64,000 nucleotides of DNA from Gautieria morchelliformis (GCA_015179125.1 WHVA01000200.1:120801-184800); one strand, 5' to 3'; positions 11,084 to 20,076 are shown, counted from the first letter of the stretch. Notes: a model not told the origin generated them from the letters alone. A program made the numbers and translations.

Positions 11084-12229
11084 CTACCGGCCGTGGTAGG
11101 AGGCCCGTCTTGGAGATCGGTGGATCTCCAAGTGGGATGAGCGTCCCCTCCCCGGGTAGGGAGGGTGAACTGTCCCCGCCGGCGGAGGCAGGGCCACGCC
11201 AGGCCCGATGTACTGGGCCTCGATCTGTGCTACCCGCCGCTGAAGGGCGGGGTCGTTGACAGTGTGTGATGATGACGCCGCTAGGTGAGCGCTAATCGCG
11301 CTTTCCTTCGCAATGGCTAGCCCATTGACGGTGTGGGGGGAGCCGTGCAATTTCTTGCGCTTTTTCTTTGGCTGCTCTGCCAGCCTCTGTGCCCGTTCGG
11401 GGTCGTACGTCTTCCAGACGGATGAGTCTGACTCCCATCCATCTGGGACGCCATACACAGAGTCGGAAGGCGCGCTATGCCTTTCCGTCGTTGTCGTTGT
11501 CGTGGTCGGCACCAACAATCGGGACGCTAGTCCCGATGTTGCGCGTGCCGGCAGAGGTACCATCGCTCGAAGTGATGATGGCCTGGCCACTGGGTCCGTG
11601 GCCGGGTCATGTCGCGGCCTTTTTGAGGCAACGTGGGCCAGGGTAACCTGGAGCTGGGCTGCACTCAGCTGTTGCTCCAGTTCCTTGATCCTGGCACGCT
11701 CGGTTGCGAACGCATCATCGCGGTCTTCGACCGCCCGTTCCAGCTCCTTGACCTCTTTTTTAAGGTCGTGGATGTCCCGGAGGGGCTCTTCTCGCGTGTC
11801 ACGCGCGATGCCCCTTGGGAGCCATCCCCAGGCTGCATCGACGGCGTTGCCAATGTCTTCATCCCACAATTTGACCTTGCGGGTGCCTGTTGCGGCCCTC
11901 AGGTGCGCGGCGTAGTCCGTGCACGTTGCGCAATCGTCTGGGTGGACGATGGTGAGGGCGTCCTCCCATCCCACAATCATCCAGTGCTCCTGGTCTATTG
12001 GAGCACGGAGAATGTCTGCAGCCCCCTGTCTCGGGGCCGTTGTTCGCGTTGTGGACATTGACGGATCAACGTCCATCCCATCTTTGGGGGGCATCATCTT
12101 CGTGGGGATGATGGTGGTTAGCTTCCAAGAAGCAATGCGCCCTCGGAAAGATCCGAGGTGAAAATTTAACCGCGCCGTGGCCGGCGCGTCACGTGGTCTG
12201 CACATGACAGACGCGTCTGGGGAGGCCAC
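11084..12229 (-). CDS. Gypsy accessory 3' ORF, N-terminal part with coiled coil and NLS-like motif (unrecognised)
   Basis: The likely start is the MMPPKDGMDV methionine rather than the first ATG, which overlaps the chromodomain. About 330 residues follow. A coiled coil is visible (KKEVKELERAVEDRD, then RIKELEQQLSAAQL). After a Thr-run and a DGWESDSSVWKTYDPERAQ block comes PKKKRKK, a classic monopartite nuclear-localisation motif. It is followed by the C-terminal frame 11060-10149 after a probable single-base shift. The coiled coil and nuclear signal suggest an oligomeric nuclear protein, possibly helping integration complexes, but this is inference; the family is unknown to me. Confidence 0.5.
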   Translation of the reverse strand: MASPDASVMCRPRDAPATARLNFHLGSFRGRIASWKLTTIIPTKMMPPKDGMDVDPSMSTTRTTAPRQGAADILRAPIDQEHWMIVGWEDALTIVHPDDCATCTDYAAHLRAATGTRKVKLWDEDIGNAVDAAWGWLPRGIARDTREEPLRDIHDLKKEVKELERAVEDRDDAFATERARIKELEQQLSAAQLQVTLAHVASKRPRHDPATDPVARPSSLRAMVPLPARATSGLASRLLVPTTTTTTTERHSAPSDSVYGVPDGWESDSSVWKTYDPERAQRLAEQPKKKRKKLHGSPHTVNGLAIAKESAISAHLAASSSHTVNDPALQRRVAQIEAQYIGPGVALPPPAGTVHPPYPGRGRSSHLEIHRSPRRASYHGR

Positions 12230-12765
12230 GTGGCTTGCCCACCCCCTGAAGCTCTAGATAGCTATCTAGGGCTTCAAGGTCCTTGCAGGATGACATGGGT
12301 TCCCATGTCACGTCACCTAGGGTCCAACGGACCTGGAACTCCAGGTCCGTCAGTTTATCCATTGATGTGCGATAATCTCGTTGACGAGCCACTCCTCGTC
12401 GTCATTTGCTCTGAAGTCATAAAATGACTTGGCCTCACGATGAGGGACAATTCGTCGTTGTTAGCCTCGTATCGCCGTACGAGGCTGGAATGGAAGACCG
12501 GTGAAATGCGACGGCTTTTCAGTTCGTCGGGAAGATCGAGGGTCACCGTCGAGGCATTGTTGTGAGCCTCGACGATGCGGTACGGTCCGATGTACCGTGG
12601 GACTAGTTTTCTGGCTCTTCCTTTCGGGAGAGTTAGGTTTTGTGTCGAATGGTAGACGTGGTTGTTGGCTGCGTACCTGTCGCTCGCCATACGTTTCTTA
12701 TTTGCGTGAAACGTTTGCATCACTCGATGCTCTATGATTGCATCGTGTGCCGCCATCAGGTTCAT
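12189..12765 (-). pseudogene. GPY/F module and chromodomain of the Gypsy integrase, frameshifted
   Basis: The block at 12765-12355 contains KLVPRYIGPYRIVE, the GPY/F motif of chromovirus integrase tails, then ISPVFHSSLVRRYE. It passes into a chromodomain: DDEEWLVNEIIAHQWIN in one frame and LTDLEFQVRWTLGDVTWEP in the next, so a one-base shift splits the domain near 12355-12370. Chromodomains of this type direct integration towards histone-modified chromatin. As it stands the domain cannot be translated in one piece. Confidence 0.75.
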
Positions 12766-12787
12766 TTTGCCTGACGTGCGAACCGGG

Positions 12788-13648
12788 CTACCCCTTGAAC
12801 GGGGTGTCCACGGCTATGGGGAGGTCTATCCGCGGCATATAGCTGTGGTTCAGCTCGAAAGGTGCGAACCCTGTGGTCGCGCTGACGTTGCTGTTGAGGG
12901 CGACCTCAACCATTGGGCATTTCAATGCCCAATCCTTCTGATCGTCTTTGACGACCGCGCGCAGTATCTGGCCGATCGAGTGGTTTGCCCGCTCGGTTGC
13001 TCCATCCGTTTGGGGATGGAAGGCAGTTGACATGAGGAGCTTAGTCCCCATGAGTCGCTGTAGTTCATTCCAGAAGATCGACGTGAACTTCGAGTCTCTG
13101 TCCAAGACGATGGAGTCGGGAACTCCATGGAGTCGGATGACCTCCTTCAGAAACAGCCAGGCTACTCCCTTGGCTGACACGCTCGTTGTGGTTGGTACGA
13201 GGTGTACGAGTGACGTTAGTCGGTCGATGACTACCATCAGGTAGTCACAGTCGTTGGATTTGGGCAGGGGCCCCATGAAGTTGATGCCAATCGACTGCCA
13301 CGGCCTATCTGGAATGGGTAGGCTGTGTAGTAGGCCTTTGGGCCGTTGTGGCCCGGTTTTCGTCATCTGACACCTCGCGCACGATGTGCAGAACGCTTCT
13401 ATGTCTGGGCTCATGCCCGGCCACCAATATGCTCTTCGAACGTAGTTCGAAGTCTTCAGATGGCCGTAGTGGCCGACTATCTGATGTGCCCGATTGATGA
13501 TAATTTCGATCAGCTTCCTTCCCCCTTGAAGAACCGAGCGGGGGACGGCAATGACATCTCTTTTGAGCTGATTCTTAGTCCAGATCAGCCCGTCCTGGAT
13601 CCCAAATCTCGGGTGTGCGTCCATGTGCGCCATGACCTTTGTGAACAT
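12788..13648 (-). pseudogene. Gypsy integrase with inactive first Asp
   Basis: Visible are the HHCC zinc-binding module (HQIVGHYGH ... CTSCARCQ) and the catalytic core. In the core the first acidic residue, normally in GIDFMGPLP, is Asn here (IGINFMGPLP, codon at 13280-13282). The second Asp is in IVLDRDSKFTS and the Glu in HPQTDGATERANHS. The GAC-to-AAC change is a CpG-type transition (plus strand GTCGAT to GTTGAT). An integrase lacking this Asp is expected to be inactive. The frame follows the RT-RNase H frame after a TGA at 13883-13885 and a short spacer that still reads like coding sequence (RHSKRLAEKTEARVTEA). Confidence 0.85.
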
Positions 13649-13882
13649 GGTGTCCCTGTGGTACGCATCTCGTAGGACCTTAGACAGGTCTACGCCTTGC
13701 TCGACGACCCGGCGCAGGGGCGCGCTGCCATTTCCTGCGGCGATGGCTCTGACGTCATTGTCGTCGTCGTGGGACGTGGCGACGTTCGCGGGCTCTGGTG
13801 AGCCCTCGTTTAATGCGGCGGCTTCCGTTACTCTCGCCTCTGTCTTCTCAGCGAGGCGTTTAGAGTGTCTTGTCGCCGCTGT

Positions 13883-15139
13883 TCACAACTCGACATACCG
13901 GTCGGTGGGCAATAACTCACCGTCCGGATCTAAACGCGCATCCGCATTCACGAAGACGTGGTCCGGGTGATTGTCATCACTCATGTCACTCTCATAGTAG
14001 CGCGACAGGCAGTCCGCTACCTTGTTCTCTATACCGTCAACATGAATGGTGTTGAAATTGAACCGGGAGAGAAACTCCCACCATCTGACCTGGCGGTCAG
14101 ATAGGCTCTTCTGGGTCTCGAAGTACTCGAGCCCTTTGTGGTCTGTGACGAGGGTGAACCTTCGCCCTAGCAGTTTGTCCTCCCATTTCATGAGAGCCTC
14201 GAGCACCGGGATCGTCTCGTGCTCGTGAGTCCGGAAGTGTTGCTGAGCAACACTGAACTTCTTTGACAAGAAGCCGGCTGGTTGACAAGTTTTCCAGTCA
14301 GGACCTTGGCCATAGACCGCACCGATGCCGGCTTTTGATCCGTCGGTGATCACCCAGATCGGCTCTGGGCACCTTGCGTCTACTGGACGCAGGATCGGGG
14401 CCTTACAGGCCAACGCCTTAATGCTTTGCCAGCATTTGTCGAGTAGTGGTGTCCATTCGAATGGACGGTTATTACACACACAGCCCGATAGTGGGGTGGT
14501 ATATGCGCTAACATCTGGCATGTAGTGTGCCAGATACTGTACCAGCCCGAGGAAACGCTGGACGTCGTTGAACGTCCGTGGCCTGCGCCACTCGCGGATG
14601 CATTGCATCTTGTCCTCGTTGGCATGTACCCCTCGGCCATCGATAATATGGCCGAGACACTCCATTCGGATGGAGTAGAGGTCCACCTTTTTCTTGCTCA
14701 GAAAGAGGTGATTCGTCCTTAGTCTGTCAAAGACGATGTAGAGGTGCTCTTCATGCTCTTGTATTGAGAGCGAGAATATGAAGATGTCGTCCATGTATAC
14801 ATGGACGAAGCGACCTATGCAGTCGCAGAAAATGGCTGTCATCAGCCGTTGGAATGTTGATGGGGCGTTACAGTCCCCCATCTGTATCACCTGGCTCCTG
14901 AAGGTGCCAAGGATCGTGGCAAAGGCTGTCTTTGCTACGTGATCCGGATGGATCCGGATCTGCTCATATGCTTCTGACATATCGAGTTTTGTTTGATATC
15001 GGCAGCGAGCCATGTTGCTGCATATGATATCTTGATCCGGGAAGGGTGTGACGTCCTTCACCGTGTTCTCGTTCTGCTGGCGCAGATCGAAGACGGTTCT
15101 CAATGTGCCATTCTTCTTCGGCACACACAGCATGGGCAC
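13883..15139 (-). pseudogene. Gypsy reverse transcriptase-RNase H, 5' part interrupted
   Basis: 418 codons with the RT palm (KLDMSEAYEQIRIHP, FVHVYMDDIFIFS with the YMDD box) and the RNase H domain (WVITDGSKAGIGAVYG, HEHETIPVLEAL, LVTDHKGLEYFE). The frame should continue from 15923-15718, but two TGA codons (15185-15187 and 15212-15214) and the SINE at 15282-15704 separate the N-terminal fingers. The ATG at 15139 is only an internal Met of PMLCVPKKNGTLRTV. The TGA that closes the frame at 13883-13885 also looks like a mutated CGA, because coding similarity continues beyond it. Confidence 0.88.
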
Positions 15140-15281
15140 TGCCTGCTGCGCTACTGCCGGAATCCACCACTTTGCAGTGGTGTATCATTCTATCTTAGCC
15201 GACAGTTCCTCTCAGAAGTGTTCGGGGCATTTTGGTAGTCGATACCGCATGTGCTTGTTGGGATCAATGAGGTTGATCTCA

Positions 15282-15704
15282 GGGGGCGGGTTAGCGCAGG
15301 TGGAACTGACCCAAACCAAGCACCCGTTTGGGATCATGCGAAGGGAGAGCCTCCAGGTTCGAATCCCCCCCCTCCCCATTTGTAGCAGTAATTACTACAA
15401 TGGTTCACCCCACCGATAGGTGTCAATAAGTGTTAGGATTACGAGGCTCCTGGACTTCCATCTGGCATATAAGACCTACTGAAACTGACCGGTACTGAGA
15501 TGTATCTAAGGTGATTAGGCATTGTAAACAAACAGGAAGTCTCCTATGTTGGTGCCAGCATATCTCTGGCTTACTTCGGTAACTATGATACCCTAGCATG
15601 TAAAACACTTTGATTACTCTATTCCGCGTTCCGGGTAGAGACTGTCTATATAGGGCCTGGCCCCAAGGTGGCAGTATAATAAACAGAATTCAAAAAAAAA
15701 AAAA
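15282..15704 (+). mobile_element. tRNA-derived SINE inserted in the Gypsy pol
   Basis: A 423-bp insertion flanked by the perfect 13-bp direct repeat GAGGTTGATCTCA (15269-15281 and 15705-15717). Its head holds an RNA polymerase III A box TAGCGCAGGTGG (15292-15303) and B box GGTTCGAATCC (15356-15366) in a tRNA-like stretch. It ends in 13 A residues (15692-15704). Target duplication, internal promoter and poly-A tail are the three hallmarks of a SINE mobilised by a LINE. It lies antisense to the Gypsy element and splits the RT fingers. The 330-bp body after the head has no recognised similarity. A plain tRNA gene is excluded by the tail and the duplication. Confidence 0.88.
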
Positions 15705-15717
15705 GAGGTTGATCTCA

Positions 15718-15923
15718 TGGTTGATCTCCCGTAGTGGCGGGAGTTCTAATGGAATTCCACTGACTAGGTCAGTGATTCGTTCCATCCATTCCTCGCGGAG
15801 GCGAGGAAGGTCATCATCCGTGAGGATGATGGTAGTGGTTGGCTTAGAAGCCATTAGGCGCTGTTGGCGTCTATTAGGTCCCGCGGTGCGCGGGCCCGCT
15901 TTCCTCTTTCCCATCGCTTTCAC
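15718..15923 (-). pseudogene. N-terminal RT piece of the Gypsy pol, upstream of the SINE
   Basis: Minus-strand frame ending in IPLELPPLREINHEINL, where the SINE begins. Removing the insertion on paper lets the reading continue into DPNKHMRYRLPKCPEHF, the usual N-terminal RT signature of these elements. It therefore belongs to the same pol as 15139-13883. Confidence 0.75.
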
Positions 15924-15987
15924 CGTTAGGTGAGAGTGCCTCTCCCTACGGCTGTAGGGTGAGTTCGAGGATGAGTCGTCCCGCGAC

Positions 15988-16752
15988 TCATCCTCCTGGC
16001 TTCAATGAGCCAGGTTCGGCTTCGGTGCCTGGGTGATCCTGCTCACCCGTGGCCCTTTGTCCTCGTTTGTCGAATGAGACCTTGCCCGTGGGGATCACTT
16101 CGTTCCCCTTGCGAATCGTCCCTGGGCTCGAGAAGTCCAGGGTTATGCCGAATCTCCTTAGGAACGGTGTCCCTAAGATCGCGTCGTAATATTCGTCGTA
16201 TGTCTCACGACCAAACTTGATGGTCATGTTCGTTCCATAGTTGATCGTGGAACATCTGCCTATGCAGGCTAGCTGCAGCGCAATTGGTTGCTCCAGGGAG
16301 AATGTCTTCATCCCTGTAGCTCGCGTGAATTCGGGGGACAGCAGTACCCCTTCGCTGCCGCTATCTAGCAGGCAGTGGGCTTTTACGCCGTTTATTTCCC
16401 AGTACCCTGATAGGGTACGGTTCTCACTGCGCGGGCGCGTTGGCCGCGTCCTGTTTGCTTCGGTGGTGATACACCAGCTCGGCCGCCTTGTCTGGCGTGA
16501 CCGACGTGCGTGCCGCCATGACCTTCGTGGCGGTTTCGTCTTCCAGTGCGAATCTGATCGTGCTGGACCTGTAGGTGGTGTCTTCCACCTCCTCGTCCCA
16601 TTCATAGTATTGGGACGGCTCTGGGTCCCATTCTTCAGTGGGCGCATCTCCGTTGTCCGGAGTGTTGTTGGGTTGGGGATCACCCTCCCCCTCTTCATCA
16701 ATTTGTTGAAGAGAATTTTGACCGAGATCCGTCTCTGGATCCTCGGCTTCAC
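15988..16752 (-). CDS. Gypsy aspartic protease region
   Basis: The retroviral-type protease motif is LLDSGSEGVLL, with the second part in YYDAILGTPFLRRFGITLDF. The domain follows YWEINGVKAHC. The first 110 codons of this frame overlap the zinc-knuckle frame 16888-16424 and look basic and non-coding there, so the protease is reached by a shift from that frame, either programmed or a mutation. The frame ends with a Gly/Pro-rich tail; the RT frame starts 65 bp later. Confidence 0.75.
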   Translation of the reverse strand: MKPRIQRRISVKILFNKLMKRGRVIPNPTTLRTTEMRPLKNGTQSRPNTMNGTRRWKTPPTGPARSDSHWKTKPPRRSWRHARRSRQTRRPSWCITTEANRTRPTRPRSENRTLSGYWEINGVKAHCLLDSGSEGVLLSPEFTRATGMKTFSLEQPIALQLACIGRCSTINYGTNMTIKFGRETYDEYYDAILGTPFLRRFGITLDFSSPGTIRKGNEVIPTGKVSFDKRGQRATGEQDHPGTEAEPGSLKPGG

Positions 16753-16888
16753 CGTCGTGCCTCACGGCCGCTGTCCTTATACCGGACCTAAGCCGGGGGA
16801 ACTCTGCCTTCTTGTGGCCAGGTTGGCCGGATTCAAAGCATGTGGTGTTGCTTTGGCTGCCACTGGGCCTATCGTTAGGCCGGCCCAA
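16424..16888 (-). pseudogene. Gypsy zinc-knuckle and acidic linker frame
   Basis: Contains CFESGQPGHKKAEFP, in the place of a CCHC knuckle (CxxCxxxGHxxxxC) but with Ser and Phe replacing two Cys, so zinc binding is lost. The acidic stretch that follows (EEWDPEPSQYYEWDEEVED) is typical of the linker between gag and protease in these elements. Separated from gag by a frame change at 16889-16897. Confidence 0.6.
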
Positions 16889-16896
16889 CGTTTTCG

Positions 16897-17703
16897 TCAG
16901 TGGGGCAGGTCGTGGGGACGACCCTGATGCTTGAGGCTGTTTAGCTTCAGGCGGGCGTCCAGCTTGTGCTGGGCGTGAGGGCGGTAGCCATTGTCCTGTT
17001 CCGCTTCTGCGAACAGGCTGGGCCTGGTCAGGCCCGTTTGTGTCAGCGGCTTGCTCCCTGTGAGCCAGGAAGCGCTTGCCGTTGCTGCTGCGCTTTCTGC
17101 GCGGCGCATCCCCATGTTGTATCGTGATGCCTCCTCGATCATCCAGGCCGTCTCGAAGAGTTGCTCTATTGAGCTGCTCTCGGCATTATAGCCCTTTTTG
17201 AGGACCTCGTTGCACAGCGCCGATACGAACCGTCTCCGGAACGTGTACTCGTCTGGCGGCTGTATCATACGTGCCGCGTATTTCATGAGCTCGTTCAGCA
17301 TTTCCTGAACAGTTTTCATGCCTTGCATGACCGCATCGAATTTATTCGATGCGTGATGGTACGTCAGTGTGTGCAGGAACCTTTTTTGAAGGCCTTGCAT
17401 CATGGTTTCCAGCGTCCAGCTGCGGACCTGGCGATCGAAGCGTTCAACGTTTCGAAGGAACCACTCCTGGGCTTCGCCGGTGAGGCAAGTGCCCACATAG
17501 CCGACCTGCATGTCGATGCTGGTTGGCCCTAGGAGGCAATTCATTTTTAGCCATCGTAGGATGGCTGCTACGAAGATTTCAAACTCTTTGAGGTCAGATC
17601 CCCCGGCATATGGCTCGGGGTGAGCCAATTTTACGCCGGCTTTCACTAGCACAGACTTCTCCGGGTCTGTGTCCGCGGCGTCTGCTAACACCACGCGGAT
17701 CAT
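16897..17703 (-). CDS. Gypsy gag core (retrotransposon gag domain)
   Basis: 268 codons with the capsid-like retrotrans_gag pattern: FVAAILRWLKMNCLL, GTCLTGEAQEWFLRNVERFD, ETMMQGLQKRFLHTLTYHHA, then YTFRRRFVSALCNEVLKKGY. It forms the virus-like particle shell around the RNA. Its ATG overlaps the TGA of the preceding frame (ATGA at 17700-17703), so translation could be coupled by termination-reinitiation. Confidence 0.82.
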   Translation of the reverse strand: MIRVVLADAADTDPEKSVLVKAGVKLAHPEPYAGGSDLKEFEIFVAAILRWLKMNCLLGPTSIDMQVGYVGTCLTGEAQEWFLRNVERFDRQVRSWTLETMMQGLQKRFLHTLTYHHASNKFDAVMQGMKTVQEMLNELMKYAARMIQPPDEYTFRRRFVSALCNEVLKKGYNAESSSIEQLFETAWMIEEASRYNMGMRRAESAAATASASWLTGSKPLTQTGLTRPSLFAEAEQDNGYRPHAQHKLDARLKLNSLKHQGRPHDLPH

Positions 17704-18290
17704 CCGTGTGATCCATCGTACGACTCCATTGGTACGACGTCGGCCTGGTCAGGGATTCCCTGGCCTTCCGTTGGGGCCATGGATCGCTCACGCGGTTGTG
17801 ACGCCGCGCGGGGTAGGCTGTTATATGCCCTGACGGGCCCCGGGCCCGGATCGGGCTTGGGATCGGGAGCATTTTGTGCTCTCGGTTCCGGGGGCGTTTT
17901 GTGCCTGGTGTCCCCGGTCAGTCCCGCATTGCGGATCCATAGCCTGCTGTTGTAGGCTGCGCGCGCTTGCCATGCGTCCTGTACGGCTTGCGTGAGCTGC
18001 TCGTTGGGCAGCTGAGCAGTGTGGCTGTGGGCCACTGTCTCTTCAGCATTCTTCGCTAGTAGCTCGAGTGCCCGTGTGTGGTGGCGCGCGGCTGTGGCTT
18101 CTTTACGCTGCCAGTGTGCGACTTCGAGCTCTAAGCTCTCAGTCGTCGTTTCAGAGTCAGGCTCTGAGGTGACCTGATCCCTAACGATCTGTTGGATCGT
18201 TTTATGGCTGTCCGTTGGGGCAGCCGGTTGTTCTTGAGGTTCATTCCCAAACCTTACATCCTGTTTGACCGGGACGGCTGGCGGCGGCAT
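17700..18290 (-). CDS. Gypsy pre-gag ORF2, helical, unrecognised
   Basis: 196 codons starting MPPPAVPVKQDVRFG. The middle is a long charged helix (ESLELEVAHWQRKEATAARH, then ALELLAKNAEETVAHSH), and the C-terminal third is Pro/Arg-rich. Its stop overlaps the gag start by four bases (ATGA), and its start lies 10 bp after the stop of ORF1. It may be the N-terminal matrix-like part of gag in other copies. No domain is recognised. Confidence 0.5.
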   Translation of the reverse strand: MPPPAVPVKQDVRFGNEPQEQPAAPTDSHKTIQQIVRDQVTSEPDSETTTESLELEVAHWQRKEATAARHHTRALELLAKNAEETVAHSHTAQLPNEQLTQAVQDAWQARAAYNSRLWIRNAGLTGDTRHKTPPEPRAQNAPDPKPDPGPGPVRAYNSLPRAASQPRERSMAPTEGQGIPDQADVVPMESYDGSHG

Positions 18291-18302
18291 TCGCTGCTTG
18301 TC

Positions 18303-19085
18303 TCACTCCTTTCGGCGTGGGTCTTCCACGTCGTGACTACGTTCGTTGGCTGCGGACTGTCGCGAGCTCAGATGAGTTGCATCGCGTTCCCCATGTGGGT
18401 GGAGGGCTTTCTGGACGTCCTCCAGCGTGGCTGCGTCTTTCAGCCTGATCTCCTCCGCCTGGTGGAGTTCCTTGCCGATTGCCATTAGGGCGGCGGCGGC
18501 GTTGTCAAGCTGCGATGCCAGCTGATCATGCTTGTGGTGCATCAGCGTATTTCGGTGCAGCGCAGCCTGCACCTGTTTGTTCAGGGCCTCTGCCGTCTCG
18601 TGGTCGATGGCGTGAGCCCTCGAGCTCTTGCGACTAGAGCTCGAGTATTCCGAGTCCTGACCATCGTCTGGGGCTCGTCTTTTTTGCCGTTGTCCTCCTT
18701 CAGGGACGATCATCGTCGCTCTACTTCGTGAGCGTCGGTTTGAGTCGTGGCTTTGTGCCCGCCTCGACGTTGTTGCTCTACCGTCTGACGACGGCGAGAC
18801 TTCTCTGCCCTTTCCTTTGTCTCTGGGCAGAGAGAGATGGGGGGGCGGCGCTGGCTCGTTGCCTGGCATCGTCTCTTCCTCAGCCATGCTCGACGAGATG
18901 TGGTCGGGGTTTTCCTCATCCTCTACTGAGGGGACGAGGGCGGTGAGATCTACGATCTCTCCGTCTTCTATTGTCCTGTTCTCTTGGTCCAGGGTAGCGT
19001 CAGCCGTTGTGTCGCTGGGCTGCGCCTGGGGCGTGGACCTCGAGCTTGTCGCTCGTGTCCGTCTTCGACTGCGTGGAATCATCAT
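18303..19085 (-). CDS. Gypsy pre-gag ORF1, Arg/Ser-rich with coiled coil, unrecognised
   Basis: First frame after the 5' LTR (139-bp leader). 260 codons: an Arg/Ser/Thr-rich basic head, an acidic stretch (DQENRTIEDGEIVDLTALV), further RS-rich segments (SHDSNRRSRSRATM) and a C-terminal helix (QLDNAAAALMAIGKELHQAE). Three separate frames (ORF1, ORF2, gag) in succession, at 10-bp and -4-bp spacing, are unusual for a eukaryotic retroelement. Confidence 0.5.
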   Translation of the reverse strand: MMIPRSRRRTRATSSRSTPQAQPSDTTADATLDQENRTIEDGEIVDLTALVPSVEDEENPDHISSSMAEEETMPGNEPAPPPHLSLPRDKGKGREVSPSSDGRATTSRRAQSHDSNRRSRSRATMIVPEGGQRQKRRAPDDGQDSEYSSSSRKSSRAHAIDHETAEALNKQVQAALHRNTLMHHKHDQLASQLDNAAAALMAIGKELHQAEEIRLKDAATLEDVQKALHPHGERDATHLSSRQSAANERSHDVEDPRRKE

Positions 19086-19207
19086 GCTCGCAGCCGACAG
19101 TAGAAGGTCTACTGGAGGGTCTCAACGATGTTTAGTCGTCGACGCAGCGATCTTTTTCAAGATTGCTTTGAATCCACTATCGGTTGGTCGCGTGGCGATC
19201 AACTGCA

Positions 19208-19223
19208 GGATAGTTCAAAAAGG
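19208..19223 (-). other. Primer-binding-site region of the Gypsy element
   Basis: Directly inside the 5' LTR the minus strand reads CCTTTTTGAACTATCC. It lacks the TGG that would pair with a tRNA CCA end. The same sequence, slightly diverged (CCTTTTGGAACTAGC), follows the related LTR at 61775-61979, so the region is conserved and probably functional. Which primer it uses is not clear. Confidence 0.5.
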
Positions 19224-19438
19224 TGTAAAGGATGTCGATATTAAGACCTTGTATCACAAGGGCACTACAGAACTTGACCAATGAGTGGTATTCTGAATGC
19301 TACGTAGTGACAGGTAAGAGTAAGATGCGATGGGAACCGCTGGCCGGTTCCCATGCATAAACTATACAGTGGGTCCCTAAGGGGCCCACTGGGATTATGT
19401 AATAACTATTGTACATGTAGATACACGGGTTATTTACA
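19224..19438 (-). repeat. 5' LTR of the Gypsy element
   Basis: 215 bp, nearly identical to 9866-10080. Sequence to its right begins GACGGGGAGGACGAGATG, closely matching GACGGGGAGGATGAGATG to the left of the other LTR (9847-9864). Confidence 0.93.
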
Positions 19439-19443
19439 GACGG

Positions 19444-20071
19444 GGAGGACGAGATGCGGAGGAAGACAAGGATAGTGAGAGATCTGATCCCCGGGGTGGC
19501 GCTCCAACATTACGGCGCTGGCGGGAGAGTGGGGGAGAATGGCCATGTCGGGCATTACATAGTTTCGAAGACACGTCACATGAGGTTGAGCAACAGCATG
19601 TGTGGTTTGATAAGCAAGGAGTATGTGCATGCAAGGTACAGTATCTGCCAGTGCTCATGAGCGGTGATTTTTCATGTATTTGGTGTATGGGATGGCCCCA
19701 CAATGAGGTGTACATGTATTTCTGTCCATTAAAAGATGAGTGTTTATGCGTGGCACAGAATGCTACTGTAGCTTATAGCTCTCACAGCTATAGATGTCAG
19801 GGATGTGGCGCACTGGCGTATATAGTTCATTCGGTGAGGCACGCAGCCTATGCTGGCGAGCATTGTGGGAGTTGCTATCGATATTGGTGTATTGGACTTG
19901 GAACATGGAAGCCAGTAGCAATGTGAAGCAGTAGCAGTCGCCTTTATGCTGTGGAAGTTGTGGCACAGCCTGCAGACAAGATGGGACAGAGGCAAAACTT
20001 GCATTTTATTAAGTAAATAATACTATGTCATTGAGTAACGTGACTTCATCACCCATACATGCCTATGGGCT
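19444..20071. other. Target DNA between the Gypsy and Copia insertions, no gene recognised
   Basis: About 630 bp between two young insertions. Plus-strand frames (19454-19660, 19600-19926) include a Cys/Trp-rich stretch (FSCIWCMGWPHNEVYMYF), but I recognise no family and see no intron pattern. Confidence 0.35.
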
Positions 20072-20076
20072 ATTTT

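Larger units (their letters stand above)
9866..19438 (-). mobile_element. Ty3/Gypsy chromovirus, defective, with SINE insertion
   Basis: A 9573-bp element between two 215-bp LTRs that I can tell apart at only one base (near 9891 and 19249), so it inserted recently. Minus-strand order: 5' LTR, ORF1, ORF2, gag, zinc-knuckle ORF, aspartic protease, RT-RNase H, integrase, GPY/F, chromodomain, an extra 3' ORF, polypurine tract, 3' LTR. The order PR-RT-RH-IN plus a chromodomain identifies a chromovirus. The flanks are GATGG on the left and GACGG on the right, an imperfect 5-bp duplication inside a longer 19-bp similarity. It cannot be autonomous: the RT region is split by a SINE and stop codons, the integrase has lost its first catalytic Asp, and gag, protease and chromodomain lie in shifted frames. 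Confidence 0.93.

Noticed and set aside
11313-11915. 200-codon plus-strand frame inside the Gypsy element (also 16241-16927 and others)
   Set aside because: Antisense shadows of GC-rich minus-strand ORFs with clear domains or long coding character.
15282-15380. A tRNA gene
   Set aside because: The tRNA-like head has no convincing cloverleaf and is followed by a body, poly-A tail and target duplication, so it is a SINE head.
19208-19223. Self-priming of the Gypsy element by its own LTR, as in Tf1
   Set aside because: Only about six contiguous complementary bases (ATAGTT) are visible between the primer-site region and the LTR, too few to claim.
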